Positions 46,177 to 57,895 of a DNA stretch of 64,000 nucleotides are shown here, in pieces (the first letter of the stretch is position 1; each line of letters opens with the position of its first letter). The stretch covers positions 62,264,001 through 62,328,000 of the forward strand of contig NC_134137.1 of assembly GCF_033958435.1 (NCBI RefSeq), given 5' to 3'. Source of the DNA: Carettochelys insculpta (taxonomy: Eukaryota; Chordata; Testudines; Carettochelyidae). Made by a program: the position numbers and the translations under genes. The notes under the pieces were generated by a model. That model was not told where the DNA came from. It did not search any database and saw only the letters and a program-made list of their open reading frames with translations.

Positions 46177-47080
46177 ATGCAGGCAGAAGCCCAGCAGCAG
46201 AGTGGGGGCTATCCTGTTTGTTGCATCGAGTGTAACATGTATGACTACCTGCCCTGTGGATAGGTGTATGTGTGCGCTCATTGCAAGGAGCTCCTGACCC
46301 TCAGACACCAAGTTTGGGCTCTGGAGGCCAGAGTGGCTGAACTGGAGGAGCTTGGGGAGGCAGAGAGGTATGTGGATGAGAGTTTTTAGGACACTGTAGT
46401 ACTGTCCCACCTGCAGTCTGAGAGCCCTAGTGCTCTTAAGGAGGATGAAGGGCTCAGGGGAAGAGAGCAGCCATTGGAAACTCAGGGAAACCATCCCATA
46501 GTTGGGACCCTCCTTCCAAAGGATGTTATGGTATTCTCTCACACTGAGGATACCTCTCCCAGGAAGGGAACGCCAGTTGTTAGGAAAAGGCAGGTGTTAG
46601 TAGTGGGTGATTCCATTTGTTAGAAAGGTAGATAGCTGGGTTTGCGATGACCGGGAGAACTGTATGGTGACTTGCCTCCCTGGCGCAAAGGTTGCAGATC
46701 TCTTGAGGCATCTAGATAGAAGAGGAGCCAGTGGTCGTGGTACATGTTGGTACCAGTGACCTAGGAAAGGATAGGAGAGACATCCTGGAGGCCAAATTTA
46801 GGTTGCTAGGAAAGAGTCTGAAGTTCAGGACCTCTAAGGTAGCATTCTCAGAAATGCTTCCTGTTCCACGTGCAGGGCCAGGTAGGCAAGCAGAATTTCA
46901 GAGTCTCAATGCGTGAATGAGACGATGGTATAGGGAGGAGGGGTTTAGATTAGTTAGGAACTGGGAATGCTCTTGGGAGAGGGGGAGCCTATATAGGAAG
47001 GATGGGCTCCACCTAAATCAAAGGGGATCCAGACTGCTGGCACTAAACATTAAAAAGGTCCTAGAGCAGTTTTTAAACTG
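46177..47080 (+). pseudogene. CR1 ORF1, second copy
   Basis: Starts MQAEAQQQSGGYPV-like, with the CxxC pairs partly lost and a stop after the PCG stretch near 46261. The esterase blocks are readable: VVGDS near 46600, HVGTSDLGK near 46743 (N to S in the GTND block), and RKDGLHLN near 46998-47022, which keeps the DxxH histidine lost in the first copy. Several frameshifts. Confidence 0.8.
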
Positions 47081-47239
47081 AGAGATGCGGGGGGAAAGCT
47101 GATTGGTGCAGAGGAGCACGTGGATTGGACAAACTCCTCTTGGAGGAGAATCCGCTGATTAGAGATACTCTAGTAAAAAAGAGAAGAGGGGAGATATCAA
47201 ACAATGGGCTAGATCAGACAAACAATCCCATATAAAATA

Positions 47240-50200
47240 ATCTAATATGTCTGGGATGGAAAGACAAATAACCAGACGCAAATCTTTTTAAAATGCTTCT
47301 ACACAAATACTAGAAGTCTGACTAATAAAGATGGGTCAACTAGAGTACCTTTGTATTAAAGGAAGAAATTTACATAATAGGAAACCTGGTGGAATGAAGA
47401 CCATGTATGGGAGACAATCATACCAGGATATAAAATAAAGCGGAAGGGTAGAATGGGCCGTGTGGGTGGCGGAGTGGCACTGTATGTGAAAGATAACATA
47501 GTATCAAATGAAATAAGAATTTTAAATTAATCAAAATGTTCCCTAGAATCACTATGGATAGTAATTCCAAGCTGTACTAAGAATATAGCATTAGGGATAT
47601 ATTATCGACTGCCTGATCAGGACAGTGATAGTGATGTTGAAATGCTAAGGAGAAGTAGAGAGGCTTCCAAAATAAAAAACTCAATAGTAATGGGGGATTT
47701 CAATTATCCCCATGTTGACTGGGTACATGTAACATCAGGATGAGATGCGGAAATAAGGTTTCTTGATCCATTAATGACTGCTTCTTGGAGCACCTGGTAC
47801 AGGAACCCCCAAGGGGAGGGGCAATTCTCAATTTAGTACTGAGTGGAGTGCAGGATCTGGTCCATGAGGTCACTATATTACAGGACCGCTTGGGGATAGT
47901 GATCAGAATGTAATAATATTTGATATTCCTGTGGTGGGAAGAACGCCTCAGCAGTCCAGCACTCTCTGGCATTTAATTTCAAAAGGGGGAATGATGCAAA
48001 AATGAGGAGGATAGTTAAACAGAAATTAAAAGCCAGAATGACTAGAACAAAAACCCTGCAAGCTGCATGGAAGCTTCTCAAAGACACTATAATAGAGGCC
48101 CAACTTAAATGTATATCCCAAATTAAAAAACATACTAAGAGGCCGAAAAAAGAGCCACCATGGCTTAACATCCATGTAAAACAAGCAGCGAGGGATAAAA
48201 AGGCATCTTTCAAAAGGTGGAAGGCAAATCCTAGTGCCATAAATAGAAAGGAATATAAATGCTACCAAATTAAGTGTAAAACTGTAATAAGGAAAGCCAA
48301 AAAAGATTTTGAGTAACAGCCAGCCAAAAGCTCAAAAAGTAATAACAAAATGTTTTTAAATGCATTAGAAGCAGGAAGCCTGCTAAAAAACCAGAGGGTC
48401 CCCTCGAAGATGGAAATACAAAAGGAGCAATCAAGGATGATAAAGCCATTGTGGAGAGACTAAATGCTTTCTTTGCTTCAGTCTTCACGGCTGAGGATGT
48501 TGGGGAGGTTCCCAAATCTGCACTGTTTTTGTGGGAAATGAAACTGAGGAACTGTCCCGGATTGAAGTGTCATTAGAGGAGATTTTGGAACAAATAGATA
48601 AACTTTAATGTTAACAAATCACGGGGTCTGGATGGCATTCATCCAAGCGTTCTGAAAGAACTCAAATGGGAAATTGTAGAGCTATTAACACTAGTTTGTA
48701 ACCTGTCCTTTGGATCAGCTTCCGTGCCTAATGACTGGAAGATAGCTGATGTGACACCCATGTTTAAAAAGGGCTCTAGAGGTGACCCTGGCAATTGCAG
48801 ACTGGTAAGTTTAACTGGGGAAAGCAATCAATTCAGCTGACCTACATATATTCCTTTCCCATAACCAATGCTGTGAACCTGTGGAGATATGGTACCATCC
48901 TTGACCATGACAAAGGTGTCCTAGGTTCAAATCATGCTATAGACAACAGTTTATGCATGTCTGAGTTCCAATGAGAATGAAACTGGTCACGTGCTAACCT
49001 GGTTTCATCGGAACCTTATTCTGGTAAGCTTAATGTCAGTTCCGGGCAAACTAGTTGAAACTATAATAAAGAATAAAATTGTCAGGCACGTAGAAAAACA
49101 TAATTTGATGGGCAAAAGTCAACATGGTTTCTGCAGGGGGAAATCATGTTTTACTAATCTGTTCGAGTTCTTTGAAGGGGTTAACAAACATGCAGACAGG
49201 GGAGTTCCAGTGGATATAGTATATTTAGATTTCCAGAAAGCCTTTGACAAGGTACTTCATCAAAGGCTCTTATGTAATTTAAGTTGTCATGGCGTAAGAG
49301 GGAAGGTCCTTTCATGGTCTGAGAACTGGTTAAGACAGGAAATAGAGGGTAGGCATAAATGGTAGATTTTCTGAATGGAGAGGAGTAACTAGTGGCGTTC
49401 CCCAAGGGTCAGTCCTAAGACCAATCCTGTTCAGTTTATTCATAAATGATCTGGAGAAGTGGTGAATAGTGAGGTGGCAAAGTTTGCAGATGACACTAAA
49501 CTGTTCAAAATAGTCAAGACAAAGGCAGACTGTGGAAAAACTTCAAAACGATCTCATTAAACTGAGTGACTGGGCAACAAAATGGCAAATGAAATTTCAT
49601 GTGGATAAGTATAAGGTAATGCACATTGGAAAAAATAACCCCAACTATACTTACAATATGATGGGGGGCTAATTTAGCTATAACTAATCAGGAAAGATCT
49701 TGGAGTTATCGTGGATAGTTCCTTGAAAACATCCACACAGTGTGCAGAGGCAGTCAAAAAGGCAAATAGGGTGTTAGGTATTATTTAAAAATGGGATAGA
49801 AAATAAGACAAGGAGTATCTTACTGCCCCTATATAAATCTGATACGCCCACATCTTGAATACTGTGCACAGATGTGGTCTCCTCACCTAAAAAAAGACAT
49901 CCTGGCGTAGGAAAAGGTTCAGAAAAGGGCAACTAGAACAATTAGGGGCTTGAAACAGGCCCCGTGGTGAGGAGAGGCTAAAAAGATTGGGACTTTTCAG
50001 CTTAGAAAAGAGAAGGCTGAGGGGGGACGTGATAGAGGTATATAAAATTATGGCAGGTGTGGAGAGAGTGAATAAGGAGAAGTTATTTACTTGTGCCTAT
50101 AATACAAGAACTAGAGGACACCAAATGAAATTAATGGGTAGCAGGTTTAAAACTAATAAAGTTCTTCTTCACTCAGCACATAGTTAACCTGTGGAACTCC
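47240..50200 (+). pseudogene. CR1 ORF2, second copy
   Basis: Endonuclease pieces: GGGVALYVKDN near 47470, GDFNYPHVDW near 47692, a DH-type end near 47895. Linker frame 48002-48316. RT pieces: SRGLDGIHPSVLKEL-like near 48620, QHGFCRGKSCFTNL near 49123, DFQKAFDKV near 49230, GVPQGSVL near 49397, KFADDTKLF near 49481. FADD is retained. C-terminal frame 49987-50187. Many frameshifts and one 206-bp insertion. Confidence 0.85.
48815..49020 (+). mobile_element. SINE-like insertion with 13-bp target duplication
   Basis: It lies between 'ctggtaagtttaa' (48802-48814) and 'ctggtaagcttaa' (49021-49033), 12 of 13 identical. CR1 continues across them. The insert carries 'ctaggttcaaatcatgc' near 48919, a Pol III B-box match (GGTTCAAATC), preceded about 35 nt upstream by 'tgtggagatatgg', a weak A-box candidate. 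A tRNA-derived SINE is the likeliest reading. Confidence 0.6.
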
Positions 50201-50514
50201 TTGCCAGAGGAGACTGTGAAGGCTAGGACTATAACAGAATTTAAGAAAGAGCGAGATAAATTCATGGAGGTTAGGTCCATTAAAGGCTATTAGCCAAGGG
50301 TAGGAATGGTGTCCCTGGCCTCTGATTGTCAAAGGCTGGAGATGGATGGCAGGAAACAAATCGCTTGATCATTGTCTTCTTCGGTCCCCCTTCTCTGGAG
50401 CACCTGGCACTGGCCACTGTCGGCAGAGAGGCTACTGGGCTGGATGGACCTTTAGTCTGACCCAGTATGGCTATTCTTATGTTCTTATTCTTATGTTCTA
50501 AATCTTATGTTCTT

Positions 50515-52279
50515 AAAGCTCATGCTTCAGCTGGCCACACGCAGGGTCAGGAAGAGGTGTTCTTTTCCCCAGAGTATTCTGGGTGATTTTTTTTTTTTTT
50601 TTTTTTTTTAAGTGACTACTTCTGAAGCAGCAAGGGTATCTCAACATATTTCACTAATTGTTTCCCCAACTTACGTAGGGGCTTTGAACACTTGTGTGTT
50701 TCTTTTCCTTGTTGTGTTTGAGACACTTAATAGTCTAGATTCCTGAGAGTCTCCTTGGTTTTGTTTCCTTTTTTGGGTTTAGTGAGAAGGTGCTGGCTGG
50801 TATTGGTGCTCAGACTGATGGTCGACTACATCAGTGGCAGACAACTGCCCGTTGGGGTTCCATGTGTGACTGATAAGACATTTTGTTTACCGTTGCTCAT
50901 GCACAGGATTGCCAGATTCTGCTGACTTTCAGCCGCATTGTTTTTTTTTCCACCTCTCGGTATTACAGAAGTGACATGAACTTAAAGCAAGGGTATGTAA
51001 AGTGCACGTTGATAGCACACAACCTTGACTGTGAGAGCTGTGTGCTCCCTCTGCATCTAAATAAAGTGCTGCTGTGGTTCATTTGTCACACCCTGAAATT
51101 CTAGATATGCAAACACAGTTAGCAAAACTACTCTGTCCCAGGAAGCCATGTTGGTTATGACACTGAGATAGAGGCAGGAGGCATTCTTATGGCCCACTCC
51201 CTAGCCCAGTTTGCCCCTCACTTAACCACATGCTCTGCCTAGTCCCTTCTGCCCTTACTTTGTGTGAAGGCAGTCTCTGCCCAAAACTGTTGTTGGAAAC
51301 AAACAACAGCAAGAAAGAGGAAGTCTAACACAGATTTTAAAATGCATAATCTGTGCTCTACCCAAGGCTTGCTTTTTGTGTGGAGGGCATAGTAGGTAAA
51401 GGCGGGGAAAGAGGAGTGTGCATTTGCCCTGCTCCTATCAATGGTAGAGTGAAGTGAAAAGTAATGGCACTTTCCTTTCACTGGGCAGTTCTTTGGTGCC
51501 ATTAAGATGCTGTTGTGGTAAGCTTGTATGTAATAGCACTACAAAGAAATTCACTAAGGTTCCATGTCTACTCTGGAAATGCTAATACCTCAGTGCCTTC
51601 AATTTTTTTTTTTTTTACAGGTAGTCCTGAATTAAAGACAGACCCTCATCAAAGTGTGTAGCTGATACGCGGTGAAAAAAGAGCTCCAGATTTTAAAAAG
51701 TGAACAGTAATTTGGGGTGCCTCAGGATTGGGCATTTGGAAATCAGAGTAACCAAAACCCCTCCCATGGTTGTAACTATTGGCCTTTACTTCTAGAATTC
51801 ACTGGACTCCATCTAGGATGGAGAGGTTACCTGTCTAGTGGTACAAAATCCTGTTGGAATTATAGTGGAAAAAGTAACTATTTAGCACAGTCTATGCTCA
51901 AAAGACACATGGATTTTAATTCATTTTGGGGGGGAAAAAGCAGATAAGCCTTGTGATCCCTGAAACTAACAGATTTTTTTTTTTTTTTAAATTACTACCT
52001 CTTCCTCTGAAAAAGAGAAATTTAACTAATTGCCACAGGCCCTCCCCACCCCATGAGCCACTCTGTGGGTGGAGCCCACCAGGGCTGGAGGAGCTGCCTC
52101 CGCCACTGCCACCACACATTTGTCCCATCATGGGGTGTGTACATGGAGCAGTTGGAGGGGCAAACGGGGCGTGTATTGGACACCTTGGTCTTAAACCATA
52201 AGCACTACAACCACAAAATGTGGTATGCCCCTTCCTTTTACCCTAACTTAAACCAAGGCCTGGTTTGGTTGTGCCTGGA
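50515..52279. other. CAB39L intron
   Basis: T-run at 50587-50609 and T-rich runs near 51603-51617 and 51974-51988. No exon or named repeat was recognised. Confidence 0.6.
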
Positions 52280-52559
52280 AAATGGGAAATGCCTGAATCC
52301 CAGGGTTTTCCAGAACATGGAAGGGCAGGGGGCAGGAGGAGCAGGGAGCTGAAAGGGAGGGGCACAGACAGTTGACATGATGCTGAGAGTGGCTACTAAG
52401 GGCAGCTGCAGCACTGAGAGAGAGGCTAGCAGGGCGATGGCTCCACCATCTTGCCTGCCACAAAGACTGGGTAAGTAGCTCTCTTGCCCCAATCCCAGAG
52501 CCTTCCTCCCCCTGTGGAGAGCTAACTGGCCACAAAGGGGGTTCCTGGGGGCTCTGTTG

Positions 52560-53280
52560 GAAGGAGAGCTGACCCCAGAGTCTGCCCCCCACCAGACAGC
52601 CTGCAGACTGTGGAGGGCAGCTGGAGGGGGCATCCCACCAAAGCCCCCCGCCCCCTGACAGTTTGCAGATTGTGGAGGGCCAGCCGGAGGGAGGCAGCAC
52701 CCCAGATCCTGCCTCCACATGCAGTCTGCACACTTCGGGGCACCCCGGAGCCTGACATCTTGCCAGATAGACTGCAGGCTGGAGAGGGACCGTTGCAGAG
52801 CAGGGCTGCCCCAGAACCTTGCTCCCCACCCAGACAGCCTGCAGGCTGCAGGGGACGGTTGGAGGGGGGTTGCCATCTTGGAATTCGCCCCCCACTCTGA
52901 CAGCCGGCAGGCTGCAGGTGAGAGGGAGCCAGCTGGAGCAGTCTCCAGAGCCTTGCCTCCACCAACAGCCTTCAGGCCATAGGGGTAGGGCCCCCAGGAA
53001 GAAGGGGCAGCCCCCGGAGCCTGGTCTCCTCCTTCCCTCCCAAAAGCCTGTAGGCCACAGGGGCATTGGAGGTGGGGAGAGTAGCCCCCAGAGACTGGCA
53101 GGCAGCTGGAGTGCCTCACCAAACAGGCTGCAGGATGGAGTGCGCCACTGGAGGCTGGACCTAACCCCGGAAAGACTGTTTCCTCCTCCCCACCAGTTCA
53201 GGGGGAGGCAGCTGGAGGCTGGGGCTAGCCTGCAGAGCACTGCCCTCACATGACAGGCTTCGGGATGGGGCAGCTCCTAC
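52560..53280. repeat. GC-rich minisatellite, 60-77 bp degenerate unit
   Basis: A core 'gacagcctgcaggctgcagg' recurs, diverged, near 52597, 52660, 52722, 52781, 52833, 52900, 52965, 53043, 53120 and 53253. The spacing is 52-78 bp apart from the last gap. Stop-poor composition produces overlapping frames of up to 333 codons on the minus strand and 144 on the plus strand, which are not conserved genes. Related GC-rich sequence starts upstream near 52330. Confidence 0.8.
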
Positions 53281-53299
53281 CCAAAGCAAAGGCCCACTA

Positions 53300-54225
53300 G
53301 GACAACACCCCCCCCCCCCCCGCTTGAGTTCTGAGAGATTCTCACGCCTCCCCAGCTTCCTCTTTGCCATCATCCAACCCCCCTTTAACAAAAAATTCAA
53401 TTTGTAATTTAAACACAAAAACATGATATAAATGTTGTTTAAAATAAAAAACAAGCACAAATAATTTTTCTTGACCCCTTGTGGACCACCAGAGCTGACT
53501 GCAACAGCCACCTGAGACCTGTGCTGCCAGAGCTGCCCACCTGAGCCCCATACTGTCAGGGCCAGCCAGTCACCTGCCTGAGCTCCACCCTGCTGGGACC
53601 AGCCACCTGCCTGCCCACCAGCTGTGGGCCACTGCCTAAGCCACCTACCCAATTCCCATGTTGCCAGGGCCAGCTGCCTTCCTGCCATCCCAAGCCTCAT
53701 GCTGCCAGGGCCAGTTGCCCAAGACCCACACTGCTGGGCTGGCCAGCCAGCCTGAGCCACCATGAGCCACCTAAATCCTGCAGTGCCAGAGCCCGCTGCC
53801 CAAGCACTGAGAGTCCCACAAGCCAGCCAGCCGTCTGAGCCCCGTAAGCTACCTGCCTGAGCCTCTCCCATCCCAGAAAGCCAGGCACCACCAGCCCCCT
53901 GCTTTTACCCCATCCCCCTCACCTGAGCCAGGCACCCCCAGCCTTTCATCTAATCCCATCTTCCTCTCCCCCTACCCAACCCACACTCACTCACTCTTTG
54001 CAGAAGGCAGCTAGCTCCATGCGGGTCTTTGCTGGCTGCCTGGTTTTTATAGTGGCTATGCCAGATCACCTACATAAAATGGCAGGGCCTGAGAGCTGGA
54101 GGCAAAGGCCAGCTCGTTCTTCAGGTAGGGAGGAATGATGAGGGGGGGCTGGGTTGCCTCATGTCCCCCCTGGAATCTCTTCATGCCCCCGCAAAGGGGC
54201 ATGCCATAGGGAAACTATGCCCTAG
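53300..54225 (+). mobile_element. Element related to 34084-34855, inside the minisatellite
   Basis: 'catcatccaacccccctttaa', 'aacaaaaaattcaatttgta' and 'taaatgttgtttaaaat' match the left part of the 34084 element. The middle repeats 'gccagggccagc' and 'ctgagccac' units, and 'ataaaatggcagg' matches near its right end. A C14 run is at 53308-53321. Minisatellite units occur on both sides (to 53280 and again near 54265), so it probably inserted into the array. Confidence 0.65.
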
Positions 54226-54360
54226 GAGGAGCAGCAGGCTGGGGGCTGACTCTAGAGTGCTGCACCCCACAGGCTGCAAATTGGATCTAGCTGGAGGCCA
54301 GGGCCAGCCCACAGAGCCCTAGCCACCACCCAACAAGCATGCAGCCTCAAATCCCTCCCT
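54226..54360. repeat. Minisatellite continuation
   Basis: 'ccacaggctgcaaattggat' near 54261 and 'caacaagcatgcagcctc' near 54331 resemble the unit at 52560-53280. Confidence 0.5.
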
Positions 54361-55171
54361 CCCAGCATGGAGTCACTGGCAGAAGTGCCCTGATCCCCTC
54401 AGGAGGAGCTTCTGGCCCTAGCAGCCTCACCCTCATCGCCACAGGTGGCCTTGGTGACCTCCCCCCTGCCCTAACTTATGTACCTTCCACTGGCCTTGAC
54501 TTCTGCAACCCCGCCCCCAACAACCCTCTGCCCTAAGCCATCCACACCCTGCCTCTTCTCACCCCTGAAGCCTCCCTTTAGCCTTCTTTTTTTTTTTCAT
54601 TTTTGAAAAAGACAGTCATTGGCAGTGGGGGAGGGAAAGCAGGTACATTTTTTCACTTACTTTCAAAAATTTACTTCCTGAGCTATGCTGGGTATATCTG
54701 CTGTGCTTTAGTAAAACATCACATGTATTTCAAATAATTCTCTCAAATATCCATAAGAGCACACAAGTAAAACTGGTAGCTCTTCGTTATTAATCATGTG
54801 CAATATGTAATAATTATCATTGTGCACACTTGGAGAAAAGCATGCTCTGACACTTAGATTTTTGAGGTAAGGATGAGCATTATATGCAGCATTTTACATA
54901 TGTATATTTTAATGTGTTTTCCTTCCTTCCTGTTCAAGATCTGTTATTAGTATGAGATTCTAGGATATGTCAAAATTGCAGTGATATTTTTTTCTGATCT
55001 CATTTCTTCTTATCAATGTGTTTTTACTATTTGCTTGTTCTTCAGCATGGAGACCTACTCATGCAAAGTGCTGTGCGCCCTCTTTAAAGTGACGTGGGCC
55101 TGATCCAAAGTCCATACCAGTCAATGGAAGTCTGTCTGTTGACTGCGTTAGTTTTTGTGTTGGGCTGTTAG
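54361..55171. other. CAB39L intron
   Basis: A pyrimidine-rich start, then AT-rich sequence. Nothing was recognised. Confidence 0.6.
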
Positions 55172-55450
55172 GTCTTAGCTACACTACTGTGAGCTGTTGA
55201 GCTAGGTAACGGAATTTCAACTACCATGAGTAATACAGCTGACATCAACATGCTTTGATCTGCTTACCATGGTATCTTCACCACAGTAAGTCTACTGACG
55301 TTCTCCCGTCAACTCCACTTGCTCTTGTTTTAATGAAGTACCGGAGTCAAGGGAAGAGCACTTGATGGTTGATATATCGTATCTATACTAAAGGTGATAA
55401 ATTGATTGATTGCAGCCTGTGGATCTGGCGGGTAGTGAAGACATAATCTA
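55172..55450. mobile_element. MITE, diverged
   Basis: 'aggtcttagctacactactg' at the left faces 'gggtagtgaagacataatct' at the right, an inverted pair of the 'gtctacac' type. The interior has 'cactactgtgagctgttgag' and 'ttgattgattgcagcctgt', like the outer element at 42853. Confidence 0.55.
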
Positions 55451-56154
55451 AAAGTCTTCAACTCCTGTTAGTCAGTGGGCATAAGGACACACAGCATCTT
55501 CCAGGCTCAGGTCCTGACAAATCAGTACTAAACTGGTCACTTTCTGTTTCTGCTTGTCATTCACTAGCACACTGATGGGAATTTGGGTTTCTAACAGAAC
55601 AGGGCGGAATGTGTATGGGTTTTTTATATGTTTTAATTTGTTGTAAGCACTTGTATTTCCGTGAGGCCTCATTTTCTGTTCCTTGCTCATCTAAAATTCC
55701 CCTGGATTTAAATGAATCAAAAATGAGTTGAGTCACAAGGAAAGCAGGCCTCTCTAGGTTTGGCAGGCTCTCTTTTTGGTGGTGGCTTAAACGGTTGATA
55801 TTGACATCCTCATCATTTAAAAGTTAGAGAAATGGAACAAAACGTAAGCAATGACTGAAAAGTTGAGCTCCAATCCTGCAATGATCCAAGCAACAGACAG
55901 GTTTGCCTGCTGGCTCTTTGAGCTACTGGTTTTCTAGTCAAATTTGGAAAGGCCTGTAGAAACAAAGAGAAGTTGGAGGATCTAGTGGAGACTACTGGAA
56001 TTTTCAGTAGACATAAGCAACTGGAGCCCAAGATGCTTTTACAATGAGTTTACAGTGTGATTTATATATGGAGCATATTGTACTTGACTCATAGCTGCAA
56101 ACAGAACCTTAACAGCTAATTTTTGCTCTCTCTTTGGTCTTTTTTGATTTAAAG

Positions 56155-56302
56155 CAGTCCTCATCTATATCAGAAGAAGAAAATTCAGGTGAAGAAGATA
56201 ATGCCTTTGTTCAGTAAATCACACAAAAATCCTGCGGAGATTGTAAAAACTCTGAAAGAAAATATGTCTGTATTGGAAAAGCAAGATAAAAAAACAGACA
56301 AG
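56155..56302 (+). CDS. CAB39L: CAB39L (MO25-beta) first coding exon
   Basis: CAB39L is the cytoplasmic scaffold MO25-beta, which with STRAD activates the kinase LKB1 (STK11) and also stimulates germinal-centre kinases. The ATG is at 56201-56203; coding runs 34 codons to 56302 and ends in phase 0 at AAG|gtatga. The residues MPLFSKSHKNPAEIVKTLKE and then LEKQDKKTDK match human CAB39L almost exactly. The paralogue CAB39 starts MPFPFGKSHKS and is excluded. In human CAB39L the protein begins four residues earlier (MKKM); here that place reads GTG AAG AAG ATA, so translation should start at MPLF. The acceptor follows a long pyrimidine tract and is a tandem AAGCAG, so the exon may begin at 56155 or 56158 in the 5' UTR. 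The exon for ASEEVSK-type sequence is not in the window. Confidence 0.95.
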
Positions 56303-57583
56303 GTATGAAATCCATGTTTTTAATACTAGCTATAAGGCATTAATTTGTACTTGGGGGGGCAACAGACTGAAGAGTGAAATTACTGTGTTCAAGACTGTGA
56401 TCTTTGCAAACTCTCATACATGTCAGTGAGACTATTCATCTGAGTAAAGTTAACAAGCATTGGGTGACAAATTAGCTTAATATGCCTATATATCCAGAAG
56501 GCTAAGCCAAAATAAGTGACTTGGATTATGTTTAATTATTCAAGCATGTAACAAAATAAGGAAATACCACTTTAAAAATACTCTAGGCTTTACTGTTTTA
56601 GTAGGCTGACAGATTACACACAGGCACAACATTATGTAAAAATCAGTAATGTTTATATATGCTATGTATACCTTATGTATATAGATATTTGTATAAATCA
56701 CTGTCTTAGTGTTCATGCACTTACATATAACCACAAATTTGTTTAAATGCATTTAATTGCACCAGAGGCTTTCATATTCTCTAAAAGAATTATCCTGGGT
56801 ACAGTTCAATAACACGAATGTGGATGAGATTAAAAATTTATTTTTAAATTTTAGATATTAAAACACTTCTTAGTCAATTCTGTCATATGATTGCACATAT
56901 TATTGTACTTTTCCTCAATACATTTACACATTAGAAGTGAACCAAAATCAGAAAACAAGCACATTTTCCTTATCAGTGGAATCCTTAAGTTCAAAGACAG
57001 TGCCTTAGAACAAGTTACTTCTGTAACACAAATCTCAGAGACTTCTGGTATTTGACGTTGGCTGACTTTGGGGTACTTTCAGTTAATTTCAGGAATGGGA
57101 AGGAGAATATATAAATGGTTCATTCTATGCTAAATGTACCCCAGTAGCCTACTTAATGACCACATTTAATGCAGAAATCTGGATGTAACTCAATTTTTGT
57201 TTTTGCTTTGAAATTCAACTTTGAATTTCCACTGGTTGAGCTGTGCTTTTAAGTTGCAGGGGGTAGGGAGAGCGTACCCTGGAGATGGAGAATTTTAAGA
57301 GGAATGTGGACGTTTTATACCACTGAATTGACATTTTTCTTTTTAGGAAGTTTAAACTCTTGGTGTAATTTTTTTTCTCACAAGACTAAAAAGGGGTTAC
57401 AAATGTGGAAGGTTCCATCCAGTTTATCCGTTTAAAACAAAAAAAAAAAACTTCACAAATTTGAAAATGACATTTTACTTTAACTGAACATTAACAAATC
57501 ATTTAACTACTTACAATGGTAAATGGCTATGATCCCAATCTTACAGCCTACCACCAACATATCTAGTTCCAGTTAAGCAACTC

Positions 57584-57587
<4 letters not shown>
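56303..57587. other. CAB39L intron 2, start
   Basis: AT-rich. No exon and no repeat recognised. The next CAB39L coding exon was looked for from here to 64000 and not seen. Confidence 0.65.

Positions 57588-57633
<46 letters not shown>
57588..57633 (+). repeat. A46 homopolymer
   Basis: An uninterrupted run of 46 A. It could be the tail of a retrotransposed copy, but no recognisable body precedes it. Confidence 0.95.
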
Positions 57634-57636
<3 letters not shown>

Positions 57637-57639
57637 TTT

Positions 57640-57895
57640 GATTCCTAATGCTGGAAATGCTGTGGATCAAAAACTCCAGTGCCATGGAGGACTGCTCTTT
57701 CGAAAAAAGGGGCCACACAGCATCTATATACTTTTTTTTCTGAAAGAATCTTTCGGAAGAAGGCCCTCTTCCTCATCCAGGAGCAGAAGAGGGCCCTAGA
57801 AAAAGTCCTGCGATCTTCCAATTTAATATCAAAAGAACACATTTTGTGTGTAGATGCTCTGTGGGATTTTTTGACAGAGCCCCCCCACTAGTAGA
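57640..57895. mobile_element. MITE related to 61651-61882
   Basis: 'cattttgtgtgtagatgctc' and 'gggattttttgacagagc' align with 'cattttgtgtgtagacactc' and 'gagatttgtctacaaaac' of the 61651 copy. 'aagaatctttcggaagaagg' and 'ctcttcctcatcca' form part of the arms. Confidence 0.6.

Larger units (their letters stand above)
46024..50514 (+). mobile_element. Second long CR1 LINE, decayed
   Basis: It parallels the copy at 14465-20360 throughout. The leader includes 'ggaagtttagagggggagg'. ORF1 starts at the ATG at 46177. The 3' end is 'ctgacccagtatggctattc' with a (TTCTTATG)-like tail at about 50473-50514. A SINE-like insertion lies at 48815-49020. It lacks both insertions of the first copy, which confirms their edges. 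Confidence 0.92.

Noticed and set aside
52238..53249. Long minus-strand open frames (333, 294 and 147 codons) and plus-strand frames of 144 and 96 codons
   Set aside because: They overlap each other in several frames over a GC-rich degenerate minisatellite. No domain, splice site or start context supports them.
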